Shown here: in pieces, positions 36,230-46,507 of the stretch
Layout: each line of letters starts with the position of its first letter
Numbering within the stretch: position 1 is the first letter of the stretch
Assembly: GCA_009746045.1 (NCBI GenBank)
Contig: RPFO01000132.1
Span: 1,600,181-1,664,180, forward strand
Source: Mesostigma viride
Lineage: Eukaryota; Streptophyta; Mesostigmatophyceae; Mesostigmatales; Mesostigmataceae
Length of the DNA: 64,000 bases
Direction of reading: 5' to 3'
Translations under genes and position numbers: made by a program
The notes under the pieces: generated by a model
What the model saw: only the letters and a program-made list of their open reading frames with translations
Told to the model about the DNA's origin: nothing
The model's database searches: none

Positions 36230-39200
36230 GTGCCCCCAGGGGTGTGTAATGAAGCTGCTAGTGACAGCAGTGAGGGGCAGCCCCATGCTCTAGTGAAAGA
36301 GCCTATTGGACACGATGGGGCAAGCTTGGTTACCACAGAGAGTATGCCAGCTGTAGCTGCAGTGGTTACTCGCCAACGTGCCCGCCATGGCGGTGCTGAG
36401 CCTGAGGTAGGACCTGGTGATGTGGACCCAGGTGGATCTCAGAAGCATTCTGACCGTGCAGGACTGGCACAGGATGGTCAGGATGAGGATAGGGCTGGAG
36501 ACAGTCTGACAGGCACGACCCTGGTGCCTCCTGTACATAAGGGATCTGTACATACCTTGAGTGCTAATAATGACAATAAAAGGTTTTCTCTCTTGTATGA
36601 CATTGCCTCAAGGTTGCATACCATGTTTGGCCATGCAGCTCAGTCTTTGCAAGTTGCTAGACGGCTGGGAGGAAGTGAGTTGTACTCCATCTGCCAACAG
36701 GTTGCTCAAGCTTGCAAGTGCAGGCTAGTTGCTAGAAAGCCCAAGCAGTCTCATGCCAGGACTCCTATTTTGCAGCCAGGCCATGTGCAGGTAGATATTC
36801 AGAGAATCAGGGGTTTGAAGCTGCTGGTGGCAGTGGACAGATATACCAAGTACAAGACCCTAGAGATCCTGCCTGACATGGAGAAGCCTACATTGATTGC
36901 TGCTCTGAAGTTGACAAGGAGCAGGTACCCTGGGTTGGAGTTGTTGCAGTGTGACATTCAGTTTGAGTGCTGTGAGAACCTGCCAGAGTTTCCAGAGTTG
37001 CTGATTACACCCAGGGAGAGCCACGGCCAGCAAGGGGTGGTGGAGAGAGCCATCCAAGAGATCAAGACTGTGCTGCTGGTGGAGAGGATTCCAAGGACGT
37101 CATCTGCCATTGTGACATCTGCATGGCTACGTTCTGTGGAGGACAGGCTGAACCTGAGGACTCCCATGTTCTTTGGTGACATTGCCATCAATCCTCTTAT
37201 GCTGCATACCAGGATGCTGCCAGCTGATGCTGAGCAGGCATGGAAGGAGAAGCTAGAGGCCAAGTTCCTCAAGCTGAGGCAGAAAGACAAGGGCTGGAGT
37301 GTCCTAGAACCTAACGTTGGACAACAGGTTGTTGTGTGGAAGGAACCAAGCTTTCCAGGGAAACGTGGCAGCTGGCATGATGGGGTGGTGACCCGAGTAG
37401 AAGCCGCTGGCCATAAGTGCTGGGTGGCCATTGATGGCTCCCAAGCAGTGCACCGTCTGTCCTGGTCAAAGATCCGTCCCCGGGGAGGTAATCAAGGAGA
37501 CCTCTTCCAGGTGCCCGCTGGTGTACAAGGCGGGGGTGACGTGGAGCTTCCTGATCAGGGTGCTACAGCTGTATCGAGCCCTCAGGGTGACCCTGGCCCG
37601 GCCCCTGGGGTACCTTCACATACGGTGGTTGGGCAAGCAGGCGGACAGGCTGCACCTCCGGAACGGCCCGACACCAGGCCTAGGGGTGTGCGTCTATCAG
37701 ATATTGTACAGGCTTTGCAAAGAGCCAAGAAGGAGCCTAAGGTGTCCAAGCTTGTCCAGTTGGATGAACCTGAGGTAGCTGCCATGGAGATAGATACCAA
37801 TGCACAGGTTTCTGTCATGGGACCTCAGCATACAGGAGAACTGCTGGTCGGAGAACCAAGTTGCCCCTGGGTGTCTGATTTCAGTGGTAGGACGCATCTA
37901 AGGGTGTTGGGAGAGGTTACTGCCCCTGTCATGGGTGTGGATGTGACCTTCCTTGTCCTAGAGGACTATGATGGCCCTGTGATTTTGGGTCAGAATTTTC
38001 TGGGCAATCCTGGGATTTCTATCAGAGCTACAGCTCTGAGAAGAGATGGCTGGGGGATGATTCCCCTAGAAAATTTCAGGACAACATTTCCAGTCAGGTG
38101 CAGGGCCAAGCCGGTCAAGGGTGTAAAATGGGATGAAGGGGAGGTGCCCCCAGCGGCCAGTTTGGTGATTCCAGCTGTGTTGCACCCCAGCAGTATTGGC
38201 ATAACTCACAGGAGCCTTGCTGCACACTCTCCTTTGACATATGACCAGCTGGTCCAAGAGATGAGCTCGCCTACTTTGTTTGAGGCTTGGAAGCTCGCCT
38301 TCTCCAAGGCATTGGAGGAGTGGTTGCAGTTTGAGTGTGCTGCACCAACAGACAGACGTCCCCCAGCATCAAGGAAGCTTGCTTTGAGATTTGTGCTGAA
38401 GAGGAAGGTTGTGGATGAGGTATCAGTGCCCCATGTCAGGCCTGTCCTGAATGAGTATCACGGCACGGGGAGTCTGCCAGGAGAGGAGCTATACACGCCA
38501 GGGATGCTACACGACACATGGAGAATTTTGCTATGTCTCTACGTGGGGTTGCTGAACAGGGGAGCAGCTATGTCATCAGTGCTGCTGGACTTCAAGAGGG
38601 CATTTTTAAAATCTGATCCAGAAGTGGCCAGGAGGGTGTGGAAGCAGGATGAGCCTTACTGTGTTGAGGTGCCTGCCATCTGGAAGCTGGAGCTGCATCA
38701 ACAATTCCTGGTTATTCTGAAGGGCCTGGAAGGACTCAGGTCGAGCCCAATCATCTGGAGACTCACGCTGCAGGAAGCTCTGATCAGTGAGTGTGGCTTG
38801 AGAGTGTCTTCAGTTGATCCCTGTTTGCTGCTGGCCCAATGGGAGGGTCTGCCAGTGTATGCTAGTTTGCATGGAGATGATCTGCATTTGCTAGCCCCCA
38901 CGACCTGGCTGAAGAAGTTTATTCCTGTCATCAGTGGCAAGTTTTCACTGGGCAAGGAGCTGTGGCAGGAGCCCAACAAGCCTGTAGTGTTCTGTGGAAT
39001 GCAGGCTACCCTGTTCAGGAGGGACGGGGAGTGGAGTATCAGGCTTCAGGCTGGAGGAGATTATAAACAGACCATTGTGAAGGCCTTGCCAGAGAAGATC
39101 ACCCAGGCTGCAGGACCTGAGTTGAGAGGCATGTGGGCCTGGTTTGCCAGCATCTGTGGTCCGTCTTTGATGGTCCATAGCAGAATGCCTGATGAGGTGC

Positions 39201-39787
39201 TTGAGGATGAGAAGCCTCGAGTCATAGCCCGGTTGGTGGAGAGTACCCCTGATCTGATTTTGTCTGGGATTGACTTTGCCCAGCCTATCACCTTGGAGAT
39301 CTTTGTTGACAGTTCCATGGATGCTCGCCAGGTTACCAAGGTCAGGGGGAGATCTGCTGCTCTGTTTGCTTTTTATCAGAGCAGGGCAAGTTTGTTCAGC
39401 TGGTACAGCAGACTGCAGAAGAGGGTCTGTATCAGTTCAGATGTGGCAGAATGCAGGGCCATATGCGAGGGGATCCAGTCCAGCCTGTACATAAAGGAGT
39501 TAATGCTGGAGCTGGCTTCAGTTACCCCTTGGACCTTGCAGATGGAGACGTTGTTGCTAACAGACAGCATGGGTATGGTCCAGTTTGTTCACAAGCAGCT
39601 GGCCAGGAGCCGGGACCTGGATTATTTGTTGCTGAAGGAGTTGGCCAGTTTGGTTGACTTGAAGCATATCCCTGGCGAGGAGAACCCTGCTGATGCATTG
39701 ACAAAGCTGCCACACAAGGCCCCAGCCCAGTACAATGTACTGAGGAAGCTCATGAATGCTGACTGTCAAGTCGGTCTATCTGTCTAA
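36230..39787 (+). CDS. pol: Copia Pol: integrase, protease-like segment, RT, RNase H
   Basis: The open frame has 1185 codons. Integrase core blocks come first: HVQVDIQRIRG (near 36780), LLQCDIQFE (near 36940) and SHGQQGVVERAIQE (near 37020). A retropepsin-like segment follows (MEIDTNAQVSVM near 37785, then GPVILGQNFLGN near 37975). Next is RT (SSVLLDFKRAFL near 38580; YASLHGDDLHLL near 38860), then RNase H (LEIFVDSSMDAR near 39295; SDVAECRAI; HIPGEENPADALTKL near 39665). Integrase before RT marks Ty1/copia. The protease-like segment after integrase is unusual, as copia normally runs PR-INT-RT-RH. Confidence 0.82.
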   Translation: MPPGVCNEAASDSSEGQPHALVKEPIGHDGASLVTTESMPAVAAVVTRQRARHGGAEPEVGPGDVDPGGSQKHSDRAGLAQDGQDEDRAGDSLTGTTLVPPVHKGSVHTLSANNDNKRFSLLYDIASRLHTMFGHAAQSLQVARRLGGSELYSICQQVAQACKCRLVARKPKQSHARTPILQPGHVQVDIQRIRGLKLLVAVDRYTKYKTLEILPDMEKPTLIAALKLTRSRYPGLELLQCDIQFECCENLPEFPELLITPRESHGQQGVVERAIQEIKTVLLVERIPRTSSAIVTSAWLRSVEDRLNLRTPMFFGDIAINPLMLHTRMLPADAEQAWKEKLEAKFLKLRQKDKGWSVLEPNVGQQVVVWKEPSFPGKRGSWHDGVVTRVEAAGHKCWVAIDGSQAVHRLSWSKIRPRGGNQGDLFQVPAGVQGGGDVELPDQGATAVSSPQGDPGPAPGVPSHTVVGQAGGQAAPPERPDTRPRGVRLSDIVQALQRAKKEPKVSKLVQLDEPEVAAMEIDTNAQVSVMGPQHTGELLVGEPSCPWVSDFSGRTHLRVLGEVTAPVMGVDVTFLVLEDYDGPVILGQNFLGNPGISIRATALRRDGWGMIPLENFRTTFPVRCRAKPVKGVKWDEGEVPPAASLVIPAVLHPSSIGITHRSLAAHSPLTYDQLVQEMSSPTLFEAWKLAFSKALEEWLQFECAAPTDRRPPASRKLALRFVLKRKVVDEVSVPHVRPVLNEYHGTGSLPGEELYTPGMLHDTWRILLCLYVGLLNRGAAMSSVLLDFKRAFLKSDPEVARRVWKQDEPYCVEVPAIWKLELHQQFLVILKGLEGLRSSPIIWRLTLQEALISECGLRVSSVDPCLLLAQWEGLPVYASLHGDDLHLLAPTTWLKKFIPVISGKFSLGKELWQEPNKPVVFCGMQATLFRRDGEWSIRLQAGGDYKQTIVKALPEKITQAAGPELRGMWAWFASICGPSLMVHSRMPDEVLEDEKPRVIARLVESTPDLILSGIDFAQPITLEIFVDSSMDARQVTKVRGRSAALFAFYQSRASLFSWYSRLQKRVCISSDVAECRAICEGIQSSLYIKELMLELASVTPWTLQMETLLLTDSMGMVQFVHKQLARSRDLDYLLLKELASLVDLKHIPGEENPADALTKLPHKAPAQYNVLRKLMNADCQVGLSV

Positions 39788-40535
39788 AAGCTGAGAGCTG
39801 GGTGCTTAAGTCTCTGGATATCAGGCTGGGAGCTTGATTGTACATAATCCTGAGCACACCTTGAGGGGTGAGACATGTCTCTGGTGTGGGAATGTCTGAC
39901 ATTGTCTCTGATGGAGAGATGTCTATCTGGGGTTTTCATCTCAGTCTGAGGTTTCCCCAGATCTGTGGTTTGTGGGCGGGGTTCGATTCCCTGGTGCCGT
40001 CTTAAGGCGGAGTTTCACGGACTGGCTGACCCATCCACCATGCTGGTGAGGTGGCGACAGGTCCCCTGATTTTCCACGGTTGGAACGAGTATGGGAGCTT
40101 GTGTTTTGCATGTGCTTCGCGTAGATGTTGTGTCTGGTTCGATAAGGGGCAGCAGACCGGCGCCGACTCCCGTCTGGGGGTCAGCAATGTTTTCTGATGA
40201 GCTGTTGTGGGTGATCTGTGGGGTTTCGCCTAAGGTCCTGAAGGTTGTACATACTTCTCAAGTTCTTAACTGAACACCTATGGGCTGCCACAGTTGGCCA
40301 ACCTCTTGTACATGGGTAACACAACGAGCCTCCCGTGAAGGGATAGGGACTCATTGTAATTTGTTTGTGCTCCTGAGCCAGTATGGGTGCTATGTACATA
40401 TAATAAGGAATCCAAGCTGACTGTCATGCCCAGCGGGTTGTGACTTGTAGTCTGGGGAGGATATCCAGTACCCATTGTGTGTGTTTGTATGTAGACTTGT
40501 GTGAGCTGCTACAGCTCAAGAAAAGAAAGGATTGG

Positions 40536-41232
40536 AGTTAACGCCAAGCGCATTGGCGTGATCCTGATTCGGCATATCTCTGCGATTCCAGCGGCACCGG
40601 AACGAGTTCATTCCGACAAGTATCAAGAAAGTTATGGCGTTCCGACTTCCCGGTCGCGCGCGAGCGCGAGCCGGCTGTTCTTCTAAGTCGGACGTGAATA
40701 TTTGCCGACGACATATGGGGTCGACAGTAATTCCTGGGCTGACAGGAATTAGGTGCTGTACCTACGACGGTATTGGATTAATACGTCGTACGCAGGAAAT
40801 AGGAACCTTAACCTGTGGTCTGTTGGTACCGCAGGCTTAGTCCTGGACTTCTAGGTGCAGATGCAATAGTCACTGTGGACTGTGCTCTGTGGTCACTGTG
40901 CCTGTATGGCAGACCTACTGTATAGGAACTGGGCGCTGTACAGGTAGTGAATACTGTACCGGGGGTGTTATTACTGAGCAGGCCTCCTAGGCTGCTCAGG
41001 ACTAGCAAGCACAGTGCACAAGTATATAAACAATAGGCCAGTGCCAAATGGGCATCTCTTGCGAGCCCGCCTCACGTGTTGTGCCTTGACTTGGCAAACG
41101 CGTGTACAAGCCTCAAGTGTGTGAGCGCTGTAAACATTATCCGATTTTAACAAAGCTCCGTTTCCAACCATATCACACATTGCTGCATTGCAACCATATC
41201 CTTCACATTGCATGTGCTAAGAAAGCTTAACT
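40536..41232 (+). repeat. 3' LTR of the copia element
   Basis: 697 bp, closely matching 33202-33895 with scattered single-base differences. Confidence 0.88.
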
Positions 41233-42980
41233 ATATATGCCAGCGAAGAGAACTGCATCAAGCCAGCGGTCGTGGCGAGCGCAAAGTATTGGAATGTGCC
41301 CAAGCCCAGCCGGGGATGCTCCATGGATGAATGGGGGAAGCTCATGAGCCGGGCAGCGGGCGTGGGCATGGTGGCGTTCCGGGAGAGGCGGCCCAAGTGG
41401 GTGGATGGCTGCTTTGGAGTGGCCAAGGGGGTGGGTGAGCTTCGGTTCATCGTCAACAGGAAGCTGGGCAACCTGCTGTGGGTGGACCCCCCCAAGATCC
41501 TGCTACCCCACCTGGGCATCCTCGTGGAGGTCTACATCAAGGGCTGGTGCTACTGCGCCAAGAGCGACCTCGTGTCATACTACTATTCCATCGAGGTGCC
41601 CGAGTGGTGGTGGGACTACCAAGGGCTTCCTAGTGTGTGGTCAACTAGCGTAGGTCTGGCAGGGCCCAGGGCGGAGGGTGTGGCCCGTGCTCAAGGTGCT
41701 GGCCATGGGACATTCCCATGCGGTGGCGCTGGGGAGGCCATCCATGAGATGGTGCTCTACATGAGCAGTGCCCTGGATCCGAGGCGCCAGGTCAACTACC
41801 TCTCAAGCGCAGGTGAGCTCACCTTGGTACGCGACCAGTGTGGCCAGCCGCTGCGCTTGGTCATCGAGTACAAGGAGGAGCGCGCCGGGAAGCTTCAGAT
41901 CGACCTGGAAACCCCCCCTGCCCCCATGCTGTCCATCACCATAGATGACTTGGAGGCCAGCAACGGGCGGACATGCGAGGCGGTGAACCAGCTCATCACG
42001 CGTGCTATTGAGGAAGGCTACCTCCCTAACAACCTTGTGCCGTCTAAGGAGAAGACTAAGATAAGATGGCCAGCCTGGAAGGGGACAAGCTAGAAGCCCT
42101 GGGGGTGGTGCACCGACGGAACGGCGTGCTAGAACCAACGGTCAAGCAGCTCAACCTTGTGATCGCCCACACGTAGGCTAAACTCACTCGTGGCCGAGCT
42201 ACGGCCGAGGGGCTGGCTGCCATCTTGGGGCGGTGGTTGTGGCTGCAGATGTGAAGTCCTCAGCTGCCTCTCCATCTGGCAGCAATGTTTCATTCATCAG
42301 CCTGCAAGGGTGGGGGCAGCGATCCTGCATGGGTGCTGTGGGCTGGGGTGCGGGAGGAGTTAGCGTGTGCCCTGGCCTTGGCTCCTATGCTAAGGGTTGA
42401 CCGAAGCGCACCTTTGGCCCGTGAGGTGGTTGCATCTGACGCGTCCACCTACGGGCAAGGTGTCGTGTACGCAACCATGGAGCCGGGCGATGTGACGGAG
42501 CTGGCGAGGGCACGAGAGGTGCGGGGTACCCGACTTTGCTCATACCAAGTGAGGTGGCCTACGCTGGCCCTAGGCCACTGAGCGCGCGGGCGCAACAAGC
42601 AATCACTAGCCAGCAATGGCGGGTTGGGGTCCGGAGTCGTTGGCGGGATCCGGGGATGCACATCAACGAGAAGGAGGTGCGGGCTGCAGTGAAGGGCGTG
42701 GAGAGGAGTGCGCGCAGCTTGGCAAACCGAGGCAAGCGGGTGGTGAGGTTGGTGGACTCCACCGCGGCGTTGGGCTGCTTGGCTAAGGGGCGGTCCTCAT
42801 CCCACAAGCTCAACAAGCACTGCCGCCGCTTGTGCGCGCTGACCCTCGCCACTGGGAGTCGTTCCCAGTGGGTGTGGACGCCGAGTGCACTTCAACCAGC
42901 CGATGGCGTTTCTCGCGGCCAATCCATGGCGACTTTCTTGGCAGGCTGGGTGCGCGACCTGACCGCGGAAGGCATCCATC
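41233..42980 (+). pseudogene. RT and RNase H region of PAT-like copy B (right of the nested copia)
   Basis: The RT region resumes after the copia insertion (YWNVPKPSRGCSMDEWGKL, FGVAKGVGELRFIVNRKLGN, DDL...ITRAIEEGYLPNNL). It is followed by an RNase H segment (VVRLVDSTAALGCLAKGR; WTPSALQPADGVSRGQ near 42880). The upstream part is at about 32760-33201. The layout matches DIRS-order Pol, which has no integrase or protease. It is broken. Confidence 0.75.
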
Positions 42981-42989
42981 CTAACCCGG

Positions 42990-43924
42990 GGCCCCCTGCA
43001 CCTGTTAGCTACCTTCCATTGCTAGAGGGGAAAGTAAAGCCGGCTACTTTGCTGGCCTACCGTCGTGGTCTTGATTCCCTCTTGACTTGGTGGGAGGCTG
43101 GTGGGCGAGCGGACGGGTCATCGTCACGCGCTGACACCCTTGAGGAGACATTTTGTGCGTATGTCGCCTGGGCTCATTTTCGGGGGTACAGCCGCCAAGT
43201 GTGTGTCAATGCCTTGATGGGGTTGCAACTTTATTATCCCGGTATGGTGAAGCGGTGGGACTTGGCCCGTGGCGTCCTCGCTGGGTGGAAAACACTTGTG
43301 CCCCCCCGTGCCCCTCCTCCCATTCCATGGGAGGCGGCGTTTGCACTTGCCAGCACGATGGTCATGCAAGGTGAGCGCCTTGCGGGCCTGCTGGTTGTCA
43401 TCGTGTTCCGCCATTACCTGCGAATCTCGGAGGCGCTGAACCTCCGTGTTGGCCATGTGCGCCTCCAGCCTGACGTTCGGCTTGGGCCGGCTCAACGGGG
43501 TGCCCTACTGCTGAGGTCTACCAAGACCTCTAAGGGCAAGACTCAGTCAGTGGTGGTAGAAGATGTGATGTCTGAAACCATCCTCCGTCACTGCATCGCG
43601 GGTAAGCACGCTTGGGAGGCCGTGTTCCCTTTCACCTACCCGCAATTCCGGCGCATTTGGCAGGCTGCGAGTCAGGCCTTGGGGGTCGCCCAGATTTTCA
43701 CCATTCACGGGTTGCGGCATGGAGGTGCCACTCACGATTTCCTCGCGGGTCGCAGCATGGGGGACATCCAGGGCCGGGGGCGCTGGCTTAGCAGCTCCAC
43801 GGTTGCCCATTATGTGGGCTTGCACCGCAGTTTGGAGGTGGAGCTGCCTGAGGTTATTCTTCGGGCCATGGCCGCCTGCCCCCCTCGGGCCTGGCGGGCT
43901 ATTTTGAAATTGCCCTCCACCTAG
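42990..43924 (+). CDS. Tyrosine recombinase domain of PAT-like copy B
   Basis: This is the C-terminal part of the frame ending at 43924. A helical SAM-like DNA-binding segment (ATLLAYRRGLDSLLTWWEAG) is followed by the catalytic domain. The first Arg is in FRHYLRISEAL (about 43408), the His-x-x-Arg is in IHGLRHGGAT (about 43705), and the nucleophilic Tyr is in STVAHYVGLHR (about 43800). All expected catalytic positions are visible. It integrates a circular DNA intermediate in this element order. Confidence 0.85.
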
Positions 43925-43996
43925 TTTGGTTGTTCATTTCTATGTCATTATGCTAGGTTCTTTGCCCCTGGCATGGATCGCCAGGGAGGGATATAA

Positions 43997-44134
43997 GGGT
44001 AAGGCTAGCCTTTGCCAAGCAATAAGTGTTCCCATGAGCATCGGCGGCCGGGATGTGGCCTGCCTTTTGTATGTGCTCCACTCATTGTTTTAATAAAGAG
44101 TCTGGTTACCCTGGAGTTCCACGGTTAATAGAAT
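43997..44134 (+). repeat. B1 split direct repeat of PAT-like copy B
   Basis: 138 bp, identical in layout to B2. It includes an AATAAA polyadenylation-type signal near 44092. B1 joins A2 directly. Confidence 0.9.
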
Positions 44135-44565
44135 CGTGGTTCTCTGAACATAGTTTCTTTATAGTGAGATGGAAGGGTAGCCGCTATAGCTAGGTTATTG
44201 GGTTCACGTGACATACCTTTTGAGGCCGGTGCGGTCTGATCCGGATCAGTCGTGGCCAAAGCTTTGGCCAGTTTTTCTTGGCCAGGTGGCAGGAGCTACG
44301 TTGAGATATAAACCTGCCACTGTCTAGGTTTCTTGGCTCATGGCGTAGTGATTAACTAGATCTAGATTCTTTCTCTCACGCAATATGTGACCTAATAGCC
44401 CCGGCAGCCTTACGTAAGCTGCCGGCAATTAGAACGCCACATTGCGTCATTTGTTCAGACGCAACATTTGCGTGGCGAAAAAATGCCGTCCGGGCCAAGG
44501 CCGCATGACACGCAAAAAAGGACAAAAACAAACCCACCTAGCTAAGGTCGGCCTCTTTTCTTTTC
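44135..44565 (+). repeat. A2 split direct repeat of PAT-like copy B
   Basis: 431 bp copy of A1, followed by 25 bases of unique spacer before B2. Confidence 0.9.
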
Positions 44566-44590
44566 CCGCCCACCCTCCCTGCGTGTTTGG

Positions 44591-44728
44591 GGGTAAGGCT
44601 AGCCTTTGCCAAGCAATAAGTGTTCCCATGAGCATCGGCGGCCGGGATGTGGCCTGCCTTTTGTATGTGCTCCACTCATTGTTTTAATAAAGAGTCTGGT
44701 TACCCTGGAGTTCCACGGTTAATAGAAT
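44591..44728 (+). repeat. B2 split direct repeat of PAT-like copy B
   Basis: 138 bp copy of B1 ending GTTAATAGAAT, at the junction back to gypsy gag sequence. Confidence 0.9.
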
Positions 44729-44987
44729 AATAATACTATCAACAATAACAACACTCGTGGTAACCGACGGGACTCACTTGAAACGGTGCACCATCTCACT
44801 CCTCAAGGTAATCTGCGTACCTCACCTCCTTCTCCTGTTACTGGTGGTCGCCGTCGTCCCTCACTTACCCCACCTACCTTTGAACAACGTGTCAGATTTA
44901 GTGATGAACCCTCTTTTGCTGTGAACCAGGCCCCTGCCCCTCCTGCAACCTTGGCTCAACCCCCCAGCAGGTCCTCACTAACTAACA
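44729..44987 (+). other. Gypsy gag sequence right of PAT-like copy B
   Basis: Asn-rich then Pro/Ser/Arg-rich coding-like sequence that continues the gypsy gag N-terminal region after the PAT-like insertion. It matches in style the short stretch at 31119-31186. Confidence 0.55.
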
Positions 44988-46394
44988 ATGAACATTGCTA
45001 GGCCTCCTTCCCACCCTGTGCCTTCCATGCCTGTTTTTAACACGGGTCGTGCCTCTGCCCCTGTCGGCCCTTCTGGGCGCCCCAGTGCAGTTCCCTTTTA
45101 CCCACCTGCTTCCTGGTCCTACCCTGAGACGGCCTATGAGGCAGCCCAGGTCCCTACCCGTGTGGCTGATTTAGAAGTTAATAGTGATTTCAGCACCATG
45201 CCTCTAGATGACAGAAATTATGATCATTTTGCCTACTCCTCTCTTCGTGAGCAATATACTGTACCCTTCTCCTATGGGCACCAGCCTGAAACGGTGGCCC
45301 CTTCTAGACCCCTACCCAAGACTTTTCCTCTTCCTTCCTTCTATCCCGCTTATGTAGCAGTGGAAGATAGTGGCCCTATGGGAAAAACTGACTCTTCTAA
45401 TCCCCCTAAGCCCCCTGCTCTTCCCCTCTTTGCTAACCTTCCCAAGCTGGATGTCAAGTCTACCCCTCAACAGTTTTTCACCTTTATTATGTTGCTTACC
45501 CAGAACACAGAGTCGTGGCAGAATCATAATAGATGGCGTCTCTCTGATGCTGTCTTAGTTCCTCACTATCTTACAACCTGCATTACTCCTGAGCTTGCTA
45601 ACCTCATTCAGTGTGAGTCTTTGGCCTCTCATGCCTACCCTAACTCTGTAGCAGAATTGTTTAAGCGTTTAGAGAACCATTTAGTCCCTCCTGATTCAGA
45701 TTGGCAGGATAGATTAGCCTTTGGTACCTTGCAGCAGGGTACTAAATCATTTAAGGAGTATATGAAAGAGTTTGATGCTCAGATGGTACGAATTAGGGAT
45801 TTGTCGGGTGCAGAAGTACGTGCTCGCTTCCTCCAAGGCCTCAGTAGACCTTTATTACGTGAAGTCAAGCGCCAGTTCTCTGCCTACCGTTTTACTGATC
45901 TGCCCCTCAAGCATGTGCGCCAGCATCTCTTGCGAGTAGCAGATTTCTTCACCACTCCTTCTCTCCCTACCCGTTCCCGTATTAATAATATTATCCTTAC
46001 CCCTGAGGAGGAGAACTCCTATGTAGAAGAATTAGATATCTGCGTTGCTGATCTATCAGCTCTTGATGTCTCTCATATCACATGCTATCATTGTAAGGAA
46101 GTAGGTCATCTTAAACGTGAGTGCCCCAAGTTCCTTTCGGGTGCTCCCCCTCATCCCGACGCACGCCCTCCTCGTACCCCTCAGCGTGCTCCTATTCGTC
46201 CTACTTCAGGACGCATTCCCTCAGCTACCCCTAGTAGGCTGAATGCTGTGCAGGCAGGACCCCCAGGGTTCCCCTATGATAATCAGGCTCCCGCACCCTC
46301 TTCGCTCCCTCGTGACCCTCCAGCAGTGGCTTTTTCGCCAGGGTCTTCTTCGGGGTTAGTTCATATGGATTTGGGGGGGGAGGGGGAACAGTAG
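44988..46394 (+). pseudogene. gag: Gypsy Gag region with CCHC knuckle
   Basis: A Pro/Ser-rich N-terminal part is followed by a retrotransposon Gag domain (about residues 150-320; TLQQGTKSFKEYMKEFDAQM and ARFLQGLSRPLLREV motifs) and one zinc knuckle, CYHCKEVGHLKREC (about 363-376). The likely start of the gene lies left of PAT-like copy B near 31119, so the gene was split by that insertion. Expected role: the structural particle protein. Confidence 0.8.
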
Positions 46395-46507
46395 GCCTGT
46401 CAGCCGGGGGTAACCTGGACAGGTCCTTAGATAGTACCCCAGATAAAAATTTTTGCCTGCCTGTTTTTATAACCTCTGTAGGAGCTGAATCTTCCCTACC
46501 ACTACGT

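Larger units (their letters stand above)
33202..41232 (+). mobile_element. Ty1/copia element nested in PAT-like copy B
   Basis: The LTRs are 33202-33895 and 40536-41232, with short inverted termini AGTTAA/TTAACT. The target duplication is ATATA (33197-33201 and 41233-41237), which leaves the original PAT sequence continuous on either side, as copy A confirms. Parts: leader ORFs, Gag with CCHC knuckle (34935-36196), and Pol with integrase, a retropepsin-like segment, RT and RNase H (36230-39787). A purine run (AAGAAAAGAAAGGA) precedes the 3' LTR. The LTRs differ at roughly ten positions, so it is older than the gag-only element at 19552. Pol reads open, and Gag shows about one or two breaks. 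Confidence 0.88.
31187..44728 (+). mobile_element. PAT/kangaroo-like DIRS-order retroelement, copy B, with split direct repeats
   Basis: The element is bounded and defined by A1 (31187-31617), B1 (43997-44134), A2 (44135-44565) and B2 (44591-44728), the A1-ORFs-B1-A2-B2 pattern of PAT-like elements. A1/A2 (431 bp) and B1/B2 (138 bp) look essentially identical. It sits in the start of the gypsy gag with no target duplication, as expected for tyrosine-recombinase elements. Both junctions share AAT. Parts: gag, RT/RNase H, tyrosine recombinase. A copia element (33202-41232) is nested in it. It is otherwise nearly complete with a few breaks, and appears young. Confidence 0.88.

Noticed and set aside
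39970-39995. GGGTTCGATTCCC tRNA-like motif
   Set aside because: Lies in the 3' untranslated part of the copia element with no surrounding cloverleaf. A chance match.
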